Below the pieces are notes generated by a model that ran no database searches, was not told the DNA's origin, and saw nothing but the letters and a program-made list of their open reading frames with translations. The position numbers and the translations under genes were made by a program. From assembly GCF_950295315.1 (NCBI RefSeq), contig NC_080175.1, positions 69,873,357-69,937,356 of the forward strand: 64,000 bases of DNA, in the 5' to 3' direction. This DNA comes from Erinaceus europaeus (lineage: Eukaryota > Chordata > Mammalia > Eulipotyphla > Erinaceidae). Below, one piece after another: positions 48,086-59,652 of this stretch (positions are counted from its first letter, which is position 1; each line of letters opens with the position of its first letter).

Positions 48086-48312
48086 TGGGGGCTGGTGCGG
48101 TGATGCTTCTAGTTGAGGAAACATGTTACAGTGCATAAGAACCCAGGTTTGAGTCCCCAGTCCCTACCTGCATGGGTAAAGCTTTGGAAGTGGTGAAGCA
48201 GTGTTGTAGGTGCCTCTCTGTCTCTCTCCCTCTCTATCTCCCTACTCTCTCAATTTCTAACTATTTCTATCCAATAAAGAAAGATAATAAAAAATTAAAA
48301 AATAAATAAGTA
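48086..48312 (+). mobile_element. SINE B with TSD
   Basis: 'gctggtgcggtgatgcttct' head, 'caggtttgagtcccc' B box, 'ggaagtggtgaagcagtgtt', CT part, 'ccaataaagaaagataataa' tail. 'aaataagtaa' flanks both ends. Confidence 0.9.
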
Positions 48313-48405
48313 AATCTTTTTTGTTAAAAGGAATGTGATTAGTAAAAATGTATGTCCTTTCAGTGTAAATTGCAATAGTCAAGTTTTGCTCAAGCTGAAG
48401 ATTAA

Positions 48406-48618
48406 ACTTTATTATTATTATCTTTATTTATTAGATAGAGACAGCCAGAAACTGAGAGGGAAGGGGGAGATAGAGAGGGAGAGAGACAGAGAGACACCTG
48501 CAACACTGCTTCACCACTCGCAAAGCTTTCCCCCTGCAGGTGGGTCTGGGGGCTGGAACTAGGGTCCTTGTGCATTGTAACATGTGTGCTCAACCAGGGG
48601 CACTACCACCTGGTCCTA
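48406..48618 (-). mobile_element. SINE B, young
   Basis: 'gatagagacagccagaaact', 'cctgcaacactgcttcacca', 'caaagctttccccctgcagg', head 'cactaccacctggtcc'. Close to the family consensus. Confidence 0.92.
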
Positions 48619-48639
48619 ATTTGTTTTTTATTAATATTT

Positions 48640-48955
48640 TTTATATTTATTTGTTTATTTTTCCTTTTGTTGCCCTTGTTTTTTTAATTATTATTGTAGT
48701 TATTGTTGTTGTTGTTATTGATGTTGTTGTTATTACATAGGACAGAGAGAAATGGAGAGAGGAGGGGAAGACAGAGATGCGGAGAGAAAAATAGACACAG
48801 TGGGAGAGAAAAATAGACACCTGCAGACCTGCTTCACCACCTGTGAAGCGACTCCCAAGCAGGTTGGGAGCCGGGGGCTCGAACTGGCATCCTTACACAG
48901 GTCCTTGTGCTTCGCGCCACGTGGACATAACCCGCAGAGCTACCCCTGACTCCCT
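48640..48955 (-). mobile_element. SINE A, short form, with internal duplication
   Basis: Ends after 'tccttttgttgcccttgttt' with no 3' module. The stretch 'gagagaaaaatagacac' occurs twice in tandem (from 48,782 and 48,804). The right end carries B box 'ctcgaactggcatcc' and head 'gctacccctgactccc'. Confidence 0.92.
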
Positions 48956-49440
48956 TTTGTTAATATTTCGTAATAAAAATAAACAACATTTTATGTCTTG
49001 ATTATGACTCTGTATGTGTGTGTAGTGTTACTATTTACATATCAACTGCTGAAATGTTATATAAGGGATTGCTCTCTGTGTCAGTGAAATAATCCTTTGT
49101 TAACAGAATAAAATATCTTCATCTTTTATTCACTTCCAGCCAATAATCCTAGCAGTTCCTTTTCATGTACTGGAAATTAAGTTTGCTTGTTGAATTTAAA
49201 TAGAAATAGTGTTGCTACATACATTGGGTTGTTTTTCTAGCAGAGTAATTTAAAATGGTGAGTGCTTCTGTTTTCACATGGGGTCTTGTTGTTGTTGTTA
49301 ATCAGTTTTTTAAAATATTTTGCAGAAAATCAGGATGAAGTATTTCACTAGTGAATGGCTAATTTTGTTCTGGTTAGTTTTGAAAAGTTCAAGTTTAAAA
49401 ATGGCCAACATGTTTGTTATATTAACTACCAGTAAACACA
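48956..49440. other. Anonymous AT-rich DNA
   Basis: No gene or named repeat is recognised. Confidence 0.5.
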
Positions 49441-49519
49441 TTTCTTTAGGTTCTCTTAAAATTTTGCCTTGCCTTTAAAAAGTGATACTGAGGTCTTATA
49501 TTTAATAAATCAAAAAAGA

Positions 49520-49748
49520 AGGAAAAATAAGCAAACACAAAGCAGAAGTTGGATTGGATTTGGTGTATTGCACCAAAGTAAAGGACTCTGATGTGGTGGG
49601 GAGTGTTCAGGTCCTGGAACATGAAATCAGAGGGCCCAGAAGAGACTGAATTGTTATGTGAAAACTGAGAAATGTTAGACATGTACAAACTACTGTATTT
49701 TATTGTTGGCTGTCAACCATTACCCCCCATAAAAATAAATAAAAATGT
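49520..49748 (+). mobile_element. L1-II 3' end
   Basis: 'caaacacaaagcagaagttg', 'tgtattgcaccaaagtaaag', 'ggctgtcaaccattaccccc' and an A-rich tail. This 3' UTR is short and unrelated to that of L1-I. It recurs at 59,240-59,470. Confidence 0.75.
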
Positions 49749-49908
49749 TCCATCTAGTTATTTTTAGGTATACAGTTTTTAATATAAGAAGTGATGCTTA
49801 GAAACATTTTTGATTCTCAGATTTTTGAACTTACTATTAAGGTTGAGATGTTGAATTAAAAAGATTGATTAGACACTGTTCCCCACACTGGGAAAACAGT
49901 ATAATAAG

Positions 49909-50212
49909 GACTTTCTTTTGGGAATCAGGCGGTAGTGCAGCGGGCTAAGCGCAGATGGCTCAAAGCTCAAGGTCTGGCATAAGGATCCCCATTAAAGCCC
50001 CTGGCAGGCTCCCCACCTGCAGGAGAGTTACTTCACAAGCAGTGAAGCAGGTCTGCAGGTGTCTATCTTTCTCTCCTACTCTCTGCCTTCCCCTCCTCTC
50101 TCCATTTCTCTCTGTACTATCCAACAATGAAGACAACAATAATAACAACAACAGCAAAAAACAATAAGGGCAACAAAAGGGAATAAATTAAAAATATAAA
50201 AAGACTTTCTTT
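49909..50212 (+). mobile_element. SINE A, short form, with TSD
   Basis: The body is 49,919-50,202, flanked by GACTTTCTTT. The A box 'taatgcagcgggctaagc'-like head ('gtagtgcagcgggctaagcg') is intact, the B box degraded, and the tail ends '...gggaataaattaaaaatat'. Confidence 0.92.
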
Positions 50213-50335
50213 CATGCCTGAAGCTCTCCAGGTTCTATCCCCAGCACTACCAGAAGCCATAGCTAAGCCATGCTCTGATCTCTCTCTTTCTCTCCCCCCT
50301 CCCTCCTTCAAAAACAAATAAAAATATTTCTAAAA
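50213..50335 (+). mobile_element. SINE C, sense
   Basis: 'gctctccaggttctatcccc', 'agccatagctaagccatgct', CT run, 'aaacaaataaaaatatttc' tail. It directly abuts the SINE A duplication. Confidence 0.75.
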
Positions 50336-50567
50336 TATTAAAAAAGTATCTCCTTATCTCCTCTCAGTGTTTACACCTCTTTAAAGTCTTGGATCAGTAA
50401 TTGTTGCTTTATGGAACATTATGAAATGTTTACTTCTTTAATAAAATACACTTTGAGGTTTCTTGTGACATAGATAATAGGGTGGTTTAAGTTTGAAAGC
50501 AGAATGACAATATTTAAGTTTAATAGTTAGTAATAGCTGCTAGAGTTGAAGACAGGTGACTAGTAAA

Positions 50568-50840
50568 TCTTTTATTTTTTTTTGTATTTTACCCTTTTGT
50601 TGCCCTTGTTTCTTATTGTTGTTGTTATGATGTCATCATTGTTAGGACAGAGAGAAATGGAGAGAGGAGGGGAAGACAGAGAGGGGGAGAGAAAGATAGA
50701 CACCTGCAGACCTGATCCACCACCTGTGAAGTGACTTCCCTGCAGGTGGGGAGCTGGGAGGCTCAAACCAGGATCCTTATGCTAGTCCTTGTGCTTTGCA
50801 CCACCTGCGCTTAACCTGCTGCGCTACCGCCTGACTCCCA
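50568..50840 (-). mobile_element. SINE A, short form
   Basis: Poly(T), 'cccttttgttgcccttgttt', GA-rich middle, B box 'gctcaaaccaggatcc', head 'gctaccgcctgactccc'. 'agtaaat' flanks both sides. Confidence 0.93.
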
Positions 50841-51213
50841 ACAAGTAAATTTTGTCTATTGGGGTGTTACTGCTTATTGGAACTAAGAGTGTTAACATTA
50901 ACACACCTGAGACTTGAGACTTTAACTATCAATACAAATAAACTTCATTTTTTTCCTGTGACAGAGACACATAATAGCATAATCTAAGTTTACAGGATTA
51001 TGTAAACAGAGCCTAACAGGATTATAATGCTGGACTGAACAATCAAAGCCTATGTAGTCATAGTGAAAAATTGGAAGCTCTGTGACTTGAAATAATGTAA
51101 TAATTATCTTATACTTTATATAATATTTTAAGATGAACGTGAAAATTTGGTTTCTAGAGTTTGCTTTTGTGGAAAAGCATAACTAGGATTTTTTTTTTTT
51201 CCAGAAGACATTT

Positions 51214-51735
51214 CTAGGAGCTTGCCAGTGCTGCACTTGGTTAAGTGCATATATTTCCATGTGCAGGAGTCGGGCTGTAGCACAGTGGGTTAAGTGCAGG
51301 TGGCACAAAGCACAAGCACCAGCATAAGGATCCCGGTTGGAGCCTCCAGCTCCCCACCTTCAGGGGAGTAGCTTCACAGGCGGTGAAGCAGGTCTGCAGG
51401 TGTCTATCTTTCTCTCCCTCTCTCTGTCTTCCCCTCCTCTCTCCATTTCTCTCTGTCCTATCCAACAACAACAACATCAATAATAACTACAACAATAAAA
51501 CAGAAAGGGCAAAAAGAAGGGAATAAGTAAATAAATATTTACAAAATAAATAAAAATCTTTCCATGTGCAAGGACCTGGGTTCAAATTCCCAACCCCCAA
51601 CTTCAGGGGAAAAACTTCACATGCTGCTAAGCAAGTCTGCATTCTCTCTCTCTCTCTCTCTCTTTTCCCTCTCTATTTACCTTCCCTCTCAATTTCTCCT
51701 TGTCTTATCAAATTAAATTAAAAAATTTAAAAAGC
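51214..51735 (+). mobile_element. SINE B split by a SINE A
   Basis: Head 51,214-51,265 ('agtgctgcacttggttaagt') resumes at 51,559 with 'aaggacctgggttcaaattc', then the CT run 51,640-51,663. Removing the insert rejoins a normal head and B box. Confidence 0.9.
51254..51570 (+). mobile_element. SINE A, short form, nested, with TSD
   Basis: The body is 51,266-51,558, flanked by TTTCCATGTGCA (51,254-51,265 and 51,559-51,570). The A box 'tagcacagtgggttaagtgc' is near intact, so the copy is young. Confidence 0.95.
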
Positions 51736-53090
51736 TTAAAAAGTTTCCAGTTTATGGCAGATAGTAAATTTTCAGAAATCCAAATAACATAAACAAGTCA
51801 TTGAAATTATTGGGTTAATTCCTAATGTTTTATATAGATGTTTGACATTTTTAAATTTGTTGACATAGCTGGTATTGCCCATTTCTATAATGAAAGAAAA
51901 TAAAATTCTGTATAATAACAAAAATGACCATTTATGTGGTGCTCCATCCCTCATAATATTCCTGAATGTCAGTTCTAATTGTTATCCCTATTTAATATAA
52001 GAGTAGTCTGAGGTTCACAGATTTTAAGCAAGCAAAAAACTACCAATACATAGTGGAGTTGGGACTTAAAGAGTGTAGTGCATGAATTTTGGATCCTCAG
52101 TTATAAGATTATAGGAGTTTGTTTTCCTTTCTTTAACCGTCTACTACTTTTGAGTTATACTTCTCCGCATTCACCACCAGCTCTTGTGTCATCATCCCAT
52201 CATACTCTTTGTCAGCTGTGACATTTTTCAGGCAGAGTGTAAGGCATCCTCGCTGTCCCAATAGACTAACCTTCTTTTGCAGACAATGAATTGTGTGGCC
52301 TTGGCCTCATTAACATTTGGAATCTAGAGCACCTGCTTTCAAATCCCTAGCTTTGCTACTTACTAGCCATGACTTTGGATAAGCTATATAATCTCTTTGT
52401 TGAATTATCATTTTCCTGATCATTGTATAAGCAGTGTAATAGTAGTTCTTGCATCGTTTAGTTTTGCTTTGTGTCTTAATGGATTTAACAAATGTGTGAT
52501 GTACCATGATGCCTAGTCAGTAATGTAAACAGTGTTTGTGATAACTGGGTCATTATCCCTTATACATTTTCTGCTATAAAAATATATAGAATAATTTTTT
52601 TTAGAAATTTGAATTTTGAATAACCAGCTAATGCATAACACTTTGTTTTGTAACACTGAAAATGGTAGTTGTTTTTTTAACTATTAACAATTTTTTTCTA
52701 CTTTCTGATATAGTGAGATATTTGTATTTCTAGGAAAGGGGTAAAAAATGGGGCATGGCTGAGTAATATGTACACATCTCCTGAAAATATAATTAACCTT
52801 ATAAAATTTAATTGCAGACTTTTGTCAAGGCTATATTAATTACAAAGGAAAATCAAGGAACTTTATGTGACAGGAAACTTAAGAAGAACTTTGTTTAGTG
52901 GATAGGTTCTAAAGAATTTTCTAATAGAGGAAACAGTTTATGTCTATACTATAAAAATAATAATGAAAATTTCATCATATTTTCTTGAAATTATAGTAAA
53001 ATATAAGTGTTTATGATATTACAAGATTTTAGGATGTATCTACAAACGTTTCCTTACCTTAATTGTTTTCATTAATGAAGATTACTTTAA
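51736..53090. other. Anonymous DNA with MIR relics
   Basis: MIR-like stretches near 51,990-52,035 and 52,318-52,440, otherwise no gene or named repeat. Confidence 0.5.
52318..52440 (+). mobile_element. MIR relic
   Basis: 'gagcacctgctttcaaatcc', 'gctttgctacttactagcca', 'tgactttggataagctatat' and 'gaattatcattttcctgatc' follow the order of the MIR core. Confidence 0.75.
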
Positions 53091-53094
53091 TTTA

Positions 53095-53264
53095 ATTTAT
53101 TTATTTTGGATAGAGACAGATACATTAAAGGAAAAGGGGGCAATAGTGAGGGAGAGACACACATGCAGAACTGCTTTGCCACTTATGAAGCTTCCTACAA
53201 GCAGCTGGGGGTCGGGGTTTGAACTGGGATCTTTGTCCTTTATTGGATACTCCAGCACCCAGCC
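53095..53264 (-). mobile_element. SINE B, old copy
   Basis: 'ggatagagacagatacatta', 'gcagaactgctttgccactt', B-box region 'gggtttgaactgggatctt'. Confidence 0.8.
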
Positions 53265-53267
53265 TCT

Positions 53268-53532
53268 CTTAATTTTTTTTTTTTTTGACTTCACGGTAGT
53301 CAGTGGGGCTCTGTGCCAGCATTATGAATCTACAGCTCCTGGCAGCCATTCCCCTACCCCTCATTTTATTGGATAGGACAGAGAAATTGAGATGGGGGGA
53401 AGGGAAACACCCCTGTAGATCTGCTTCACCACCTGTGAAGTGATTCCCCGACAGTTGGGGACTGGGATACTTGGGGTCGGGTCCTTGTGCTTCATATTTG
53501 TGTACTTAACTCTGTGCCACCACCTGACCCCT
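53268..53532 (-). mobile_element. SINE A, long form, diverged
   Basis: Poly(T), module 'gggctctgtgccagcattat', shortened middle, 'ctgcttcaccacctgtgaag', head 'gccaccacctgacccc'. 'cttaa(a)tttttt' flanks both sides. Confidence 0.85.
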
Positions 53533-53574
53533 TCTTAAATTTTTTGTTTTCTATTTTATTTTATTTTATTTATT

Positions 53575-53730
53575 TTCTAAAAGATTTTATTTATTATATT
53601 TATTCATGAGAAATGATAGGAGAGAAAGAATCAGACATCACTCTGGGTACATGTGCTGCTGGGGATTGAACTCGGGACTGCATGCTTGAGAGTCCAGTGC
53701 CTTATCTATTGCGCCAACTCCCAGACCACT
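53575..53730 (-). mobile_element. SINE D
   Basis: 'atttattcatgagaaatgat', 'tacatgtgctgctggggatt', B box in 'gggattgaactcggga', A box near 'atctattgcgccaactc'. Confidence 0.85.
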
Positions 53731-53734
53731 TCTC

Positions 53735-54320
53735 TTCTGTTTTACATTGAAAATATGATGCGTCACTTCTCAAAATGATGAAACCTACCAGGGACTGACA
53801 AGTTATGTTTCCTACATTTGGCCTTCTACCTGTTTTCATAGATAAAGTTTTACTGAAATACAACCATACCTACTTTTTTACAGAGTATCTCTGTTTCCGA
53901 TTGCAACAGCAAAATTTAATAGTTACAACAAAGACCATATTGCCAGCTTAACCAAAGATATTTCTAATCTGAACATGTACACATAAAGCTCACTTCATCT
54001 AAGTTATTTGATGCTTTAGATCTTCATCCCAGATTTCCTTCTCCTCAGCAAATTTTACTAAGACCATCAATAATATTGATTAAAAATGGCTACTATTTAA
54101 TGTAGGGAAGTCTTTTCCTTTTGATTTGGACTATAAACTCCCATTCTATGCATATACCTATAGAAATATTATTACTGAAAATATAAACATAGAGAATATA
54201 AAATGTGACTGAAAATATTGATAGGCAAACTGTTTCATCTCTTGTGTGATCACATTATTTTATGAAGCTATTTTTTGCAGCAAGTTATTGAGCTAAAGAA
54301 CATTAATTTTTCCATGTGCG
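53735..54320. other. Anonymous DNA
   Basis: No gene is recognised. Some L1-like scraps may exist near 53,830-53,900 ('agtttta ctgaaatacaacc'). Confidence 0.4.
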
Positions 54321-54323
54321 TAA

Positions 54324-54628
54324 AAATGAAACAGGGGGAGTCTGGTGGTAGCACAGCGTGTTAAGCACAAGTGGTGCAAAGCACAAGAACCAGCTTAAGG
54401 ATCCCGGTTCGAGCCCCCGGCTCCCCACTTGCAGGGGAGTCGCTTCATAGGCAGTGAAGCAGGTCTGCAGGTGTCTATCTTTTTCTCCCCCTCTCTATCT
54501 TCCCCTCCTCTCTCCATTTCTTTCTGTCCTATCTAACAACAGTGACATCAACAACAAGAATAATAACTACAATAATTAGAAAAAGGGCAACAAAAGGGAA
54601 AAATAAATAAATAAGTAAATGAAACAGG
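54324..54628 (+). mobile_element. SINE A, short form, with TSD
   Basis: The body is 54,336-54,616, flanked by AAATGAAACAGG (54,324-54,335 and 54,617-54,628). Intact B box in 'cccggttcgagccccc' marks it as young. It inserted at the edge of an L1 fragment. Confidence 0.95.
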
Positions 54629-55171
54629 ATCACTATATGTTATCATGCACAAAAGTCAACTCAGATAGGATTAAAGGCTTGCATATTAGAGCAGAAATAA
54701 GAATAAATAGAGGAAGCCATAGGCAGGACTTCGTTCCATGATACAGGCTCAGAGGTAAAAGGGAAAAGAAATAGTTACAAAAATGAGAAGACACCCTACT
54801 GAATGGGAGATGTTTACTCAGCATGTATGACCCAAAAGGCCAGTATCCAAGATATATAAGGAACCCACAGAACTTCTGAATGTATATATCCCATTCCAAA
54901 AAATAAGAGATCTGAATAAACCTGTCATCAAAGACATAGCCAACAGATTATTCAAAAAATAATAATCTCATTATCACTAATTATCAGAGAAAGGCAGATC
55001 AAGAGCATGGTGAGATAACACTTTACACTTATGAGAATGACGTATATCAACAAGGATAGAAACAAGTTATGGTAAAGATGTGAAGAGAAAGGAACTCTTT
55101 TACACTCTTGGTGGGAATGTAATATCATCCAATCATCCAGCCTTTATGAGTCAGTCTGGAGATTCCTTAAT

Positions 55172-55492
55172 ATATTAAAACCATTCCCCAGAGACACACC
55201 TTACTAGGGAAAGAGAGAGGCAGACTGGGAGTATGGACCGACCAGTCAACGCCCATGTTCAGCGGGGAAGCAATTACAGAAGCCAGACCTTCTACCTTCT
55301 GCAACCCTCAACGACCCTGGGTCCATGCTCCCAGAGGGCTAGAGAATGGGAAAGCTATCATGGGAGGGGGTGGGTTATGGGGATTGGGTGGTGGGAATTG
55401 TGTGGAGTTGTACCCCTCCTACCTTATGTTTTTGTTCATTAATCCTTTCTTAAATAAAAAATTAAAAATTAAAAAAAAAGATATTAAAACCA
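55172..55492 (+). mobile_element. Young L1-I 3' end nested in older L1, with TSD
   Basis: The insert is 55,184-55,480, flanked by ATATTAAAACCA (55,172-55,183 and 55,481-55,492). Only about 300 bp of UTR and an A-rich tail arrived. The sense frames here are UTR. Confidence 0.95.
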
Positions 55493-55540
55493 ATCTTTGT
55501 TTTCCCGCACTCCCTCTCTTAGGCATATACATACATACAC

Positions 55541-55541
55541 A

Positions 55542-55622
<81 letters not shown>
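55541..55622. repeat. (TA)n/(TG)n simple repeat
   Basis: Alternating TA with short GT/CA interruptions within the host L1. Source of the Tyr/Ile-rich frames. Confidence 0.95.
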
Positions 55623-55624
<2 letters not shown>

Positions 55625-55786
55625 TCATCACAGTGCTATATATCACAGCCAAATTTGGAAACAGCCTAAGTATCCAACAATAGTTAAGTAGACAAAGAAT
55701 ATAGTACATACATGAAGTGGTATATTACTAAGCTGTAAGACAAGAGGAGTTCTTGTTTGTTGCTTCAACATGGATAGATCTGGTGA

Positions 55787-58480
55787 GTGGTCATTCTTTT
55801 TTTTTAAAATTTATTTATTTATTTATTTAAGAAAGGAGACACTGACAAAATCATAGGATGGGGGGGTTACAACTCCACACAATTCCTGCCACCCAATCTC
55901 CATATCCCATCCCCTCCCCAATAGCTTTCCCATTCTTTATCCCTCTGGGAGCATGGACCCAGGGCCATTGTGGGTTGCAGAAGGTGGAAGGTCTGGCTTC
56001 TGTAATTGCTTCCCCGCTGAACATGGGCGTTGACTGGTTGATCCATACTCGCAGTCTGCCTCTCTCTTTCCCTAGTAGGGTGAGTCTCTGGGGAAGCAGA
56101 GCTCCAGGACACATTGGTGGGGTCTTCAGTCCAGGGAAGTCTGGCCAGCATCTTGATGGCATCTGGAACCTGGTGGCTGAAAAGAGAGTTAACATACAAA
56201 GCCAAACAAATTGTTGAAGAATCATGGATCCAAAGGTTGGAATAGTGGAGATGAAGTATTGGGGGGTACTCACTGCAAACTGTAGTGTACTACTGCTTTT
56301 AGGTATATATTTGCCCTTGTTTATGGATACATGTGAACATATGCTCTATCTCCTGGAACCTGGTCTATATCTAGGTTTTGGGACTTTGTTAGGAAGAGAA
56401 CCACCTGGGATGGAATTAGAAAATACTATGAAAGGAAAGGGCTCACCCGAGTGATGAAGCTGAAGGGTTGTCATTCCACACCTGAAGTCTCTGGACACAG
56501 TCTGAGGTGAAGCATGCTTGGTGGTACTCGTTGCGTTGATTAGGTTGCAATCAGTGGATGCAATATTATTTGATAAGAATTGGGAGAAGCATACGGGAAA
56601 GTGGGCCCTACCCTAGGGTCCCAGGACTGGGGGAAGTTTAGGTTCTATAGTGGAAATGTGAGGTTCTTGCTGTCTTAGGGTTCAAGAAGACAATGGATAG
56701 TTAATGTTATCATCACATTATTTGGTAATTGGGTTAACTTTGAAAGTTCCTTTGTTAGACATACAATCAATTTTTCCCCTCTCATATTAATTAAAGTGAT
56801 TTATATGACTACAATTTAATAGGTGTGTACATAACACCATTCCCACCACCAAAAGATTGTGTCCCATGCCACCAACCCACCCCCAACCTACCCCCGCCCG
56901 CCCAGGAAGCCGCATGTCCACCCTCCCCCTCACCACAGGGTTTTTACTTTGGTGCCCTACTTTCAATTTAGTCAGATCCTGCCTTTAGTTTCCCTTTCTG
57001 ATCTTCTTTCTCCACTTCTGTTGATGAGTGGGATCATCCCATATTCATCTTTATCTTTCTGACTTACCTCACTTAACATAATTCCTTCTAGATCTGACCA
57101 AGATTGGTCAGAGAAGATGATTTCATTGTTCTTACTAGCTGCATAGTATTCCATTGTGTATATATATACCACAGCTTTCTCAGCCACTCATCTGTTGTTG
57201 GGCACCTGGGTTGCTTCCGGGTTTTAGCTATTATGAATTGTGCTGCTATGAACATAGGAGTACACACATCTTTTTGGTTGGGTGTTATGGAGTCCTTGGG
57301 GTATATCCCCAGTAGAGGAGTTACTGGATCATATGGAAGGTCCATGTCTAGCCTTGTGAGAGTTCTCCAGACAGCTCTCCAGAGAGGCTGGACCAATTTA
57401 CATTCCCACCAGCAGAGCAAAAGGGTTCCTCTGTCCCCACATCCTCTCCAGCATTTGTTGCTGCTGTCCTTTTTGATGTATGCCATTCTCACAGAGGTGA
57501 GGTGGTATCTCAGTGTTGTCTTAATTTGCATTTCTCTGATAATCAGTGACCTGGAGCAGTTTTTCATATGTTTGTTAGCCTTTTGGATCACCTCTGGAGT
57601 GAATGTTCTGTTCATATCCTCTGCCCATTTATGGATGATACCAAGAAATGGAAAGACATCCCATGCTCATGGATTGGAAGAATAAATATCATCAAAATGA
57701 ATATTCTCCCCAGAGCAATATACAAATTTAATGTGATACCCATCAAAGTTCCACCAAACTTCTTTAAGAGAATAGAACAAAAACTGCAATCATTTATCTG
57801 GAACCAGAAAACACCTAGAACTGCCAAAACCATCTTGAGGAAAAGAAACAGAAATGGAGGCATCACACTCCTAGACCTCAAACTTTATTATAAAGCCATC
57901 ATAATAAAAACAGCATGGTACTGGAACAAAAATAGGCACACAGACCAGTGGAACAGAATTGAAAGCCCAGAACTAAACCCCCACACCTGTGGACATCTAA
58001 TCTTTGATAAGGGGTCCCAAAGTATTAAATGGAAGAAGGAGGCTCTCTTCAATAAATGGTGCTGGCAAAACTGGGTTGTAACATGCCGAAGAATGAAACT
58101 GAACCACTTTATCTCACCAGAAACAAAAATCAAATCCAAATAGATTAAAGATCTGGATGTTAGACCAGAAACAATCAAATACTTAGAGGAAAACATTGGT
58201 AAAACACTTTCCCACCTAAACCTCAAGGACATTTTTGATGAAACAAACCCAATTGCAAGGAAGACTAAAGCAGAAACAAACCCATGGGACTATATCACAT
58301 TGAAAAGCTTCTGCACAGCTAAAGAAAGTATCACACAAACAAAGAGACCCCTCACAGAATGGGAGAAGATCTTTATATGCCATACATCAGACAAGAGACT
58401 AATCACCAAAATATACAAAGAGTTCAGCAAACTTAGCACCAGAAAAGCAAATGACCCATCCATAAGTGTGTGGTCATTCT
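55787..58480 (-). mobile_element. Twin-primed (inverted) L1-I insertion with TSD
   Basis: The insert is 55,798-58,469, flanked by GTGGTCATTCT (55,787-55,797 and 58,470-58,480). From the left: poly(T), full 3' UTR and ORF2 C-terminus, all antisense, to 57,637; then upstream ORF2 in sense, 57,638-58,469. The minus frame (57,088-57,615) has [33 protein letters not shown] and [11 protein letters not shown]. The plus frame (57,568-58,143) has [38 protein letters not shown] and FNKWCWQNW, which come earlier in ORF2. The two parts share 9 bases (CATCCATAA) at the switch. It is 5'-truncated and not active. Confidence 0.95.
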
Positions 58481-58779
58481 AAGTAAAATAAGTCAGAAAG
58501 AGAAAGGCAAGTCAGATAGTTTTGTTCACATGTGGAATTTAAGAAACAAAGCAATGGTAAAATAAAGGGGTGGGGGGAAGGAAACATAAACAAAGCCTTG
58601 ACTGGTCTATACCTGCAGATCTGAGGTTACTAAAGGAGAAGGGCATGGATACAACGCCGTTTGATGGAAAGACATGGCACTTTGGGAATGGCAGAGAGGT
58701 GGGATGGCATATTTAGGGGAATCAGTAATCTTGCACAATACTTAAGAAAGATTTTATATGATTTGAAAAGGACCCACAA

Positions 58780-59012
58780 AATTATTGTTATTAAAATATT
58801 GACACATAAATCTCTGTGAATGGGTGTATTTGAGCAGAATTGCTGGGCCATAGGATAGATCTATTTCTAGCATTTTGAGAGTTCTCAAGACTGCTCTCCA
58901 CAAGAATTGGACCAATTTACATTCATCCCTCAAATTTATAATAGCCCAAACCTGAAAGAAACCTCTTTTTAACAACTGATTAGTTGTTGAGAAAGCTAAG
59001 TTATGATATCTG

Positions 59013-59061
<49 letters not shown>

Positions 59062-59495
59062 ATCTATCTATCTATCTGTCTATCTATCTCAGCTATTAAA
59101 ATTATGGAAGTCATCTCTTTGCCTCTTCTTAGATGGATCTTGAAGGGATCACGATAAGTAAGATAAGCCAAAAAAGGAAGGATAAATATGAGATGATCTC
59201 ACTCATGGACAGCAGTTGAGAAATAAAAACAGAAAGGGAAAACACAAAGTAGAACTTTGACTGGGTTTGGTATATTGCAACAAATTAAACGACTCTGGAG
59301 AGAATGATCAAGGGAGGGGCTTGAAAGAGCTCCTTGGTTCTGATACATGATCTTGGCAAAGGATTTAAGTTGGTGGTGAGAGTATTTTGCAGAAACTTGT
59401 CAAGGGAAGATGGGCCATTCTACCCATCTATAAACAACTGTACTGTAAGTAATTGACCCCCAATAAAATTATTAAAATGCATTAAATAAAACATC
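58780..59495 (+). mobile_element. Second inverted L1 3' end (L1-II), older
   Basis: 58,780-58,922 is ORF2 antisense (minus frame CKLVQFLWRAVLRTLKML). From about 58,923 the sequence turns to sense ('atagcccaaacctgaaagaa') and runs to the L1-II tail 'gtactgtaagtaattgaccc' and 'caataaaattattaaaatgc'. Probably another twin-priming event, with a tetranucleotide array inside. Confidence 0.75.
59010..59090. repeat. (CTAT)n microsatellite
   Basis: About 18 CTAT units with one CATCTAT and one CTGT interruption, inside L1-II. Confidence 0.95.
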
Positions 59496-59652
59496 GAAAC
59501 AAATAAGAACATATCAAGAACATCATCTAGTTAGTTCTATTATCATCAGTAAAACCAGAACTACTAGTGTGTTCAGATTGGCCTGGGAAATTCAGGATAT
59601 TTTCTGTAGCAGAAAACTTCGAAAGAAATTTGTCTAGTTAGTTGGTAGGTTC

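Larger units (their letters stand above)
54632..58745 (+). mobile_element. Old L1 ORF2/3' end hosting two younger L1s
   Basis: Host segments are 54,632-55,183, 55,481-55,797 and 58,470-58,745, all sense L1 ORF2 and 3' end. They include 'gatataaggaacccacagaa'-type sequence and 'cctaagtatccaacaatagt'. The two young insertions below account for the gaps. An AT/TG simple repeat sits at 55,541-55,622. Confidence 0.8.

Noticed and set aside
57104..57685. 193-codon sense open frame
   Set aside because: It is the antisense shadow of the L1 ORF2 C-terminus in the inverted insertion.
59010..59090. Regular repeat resembling a CRISPR-like array
   Set aside because: Four-base units with no spacers. It is a microsatellite in a eukaryotic genome.
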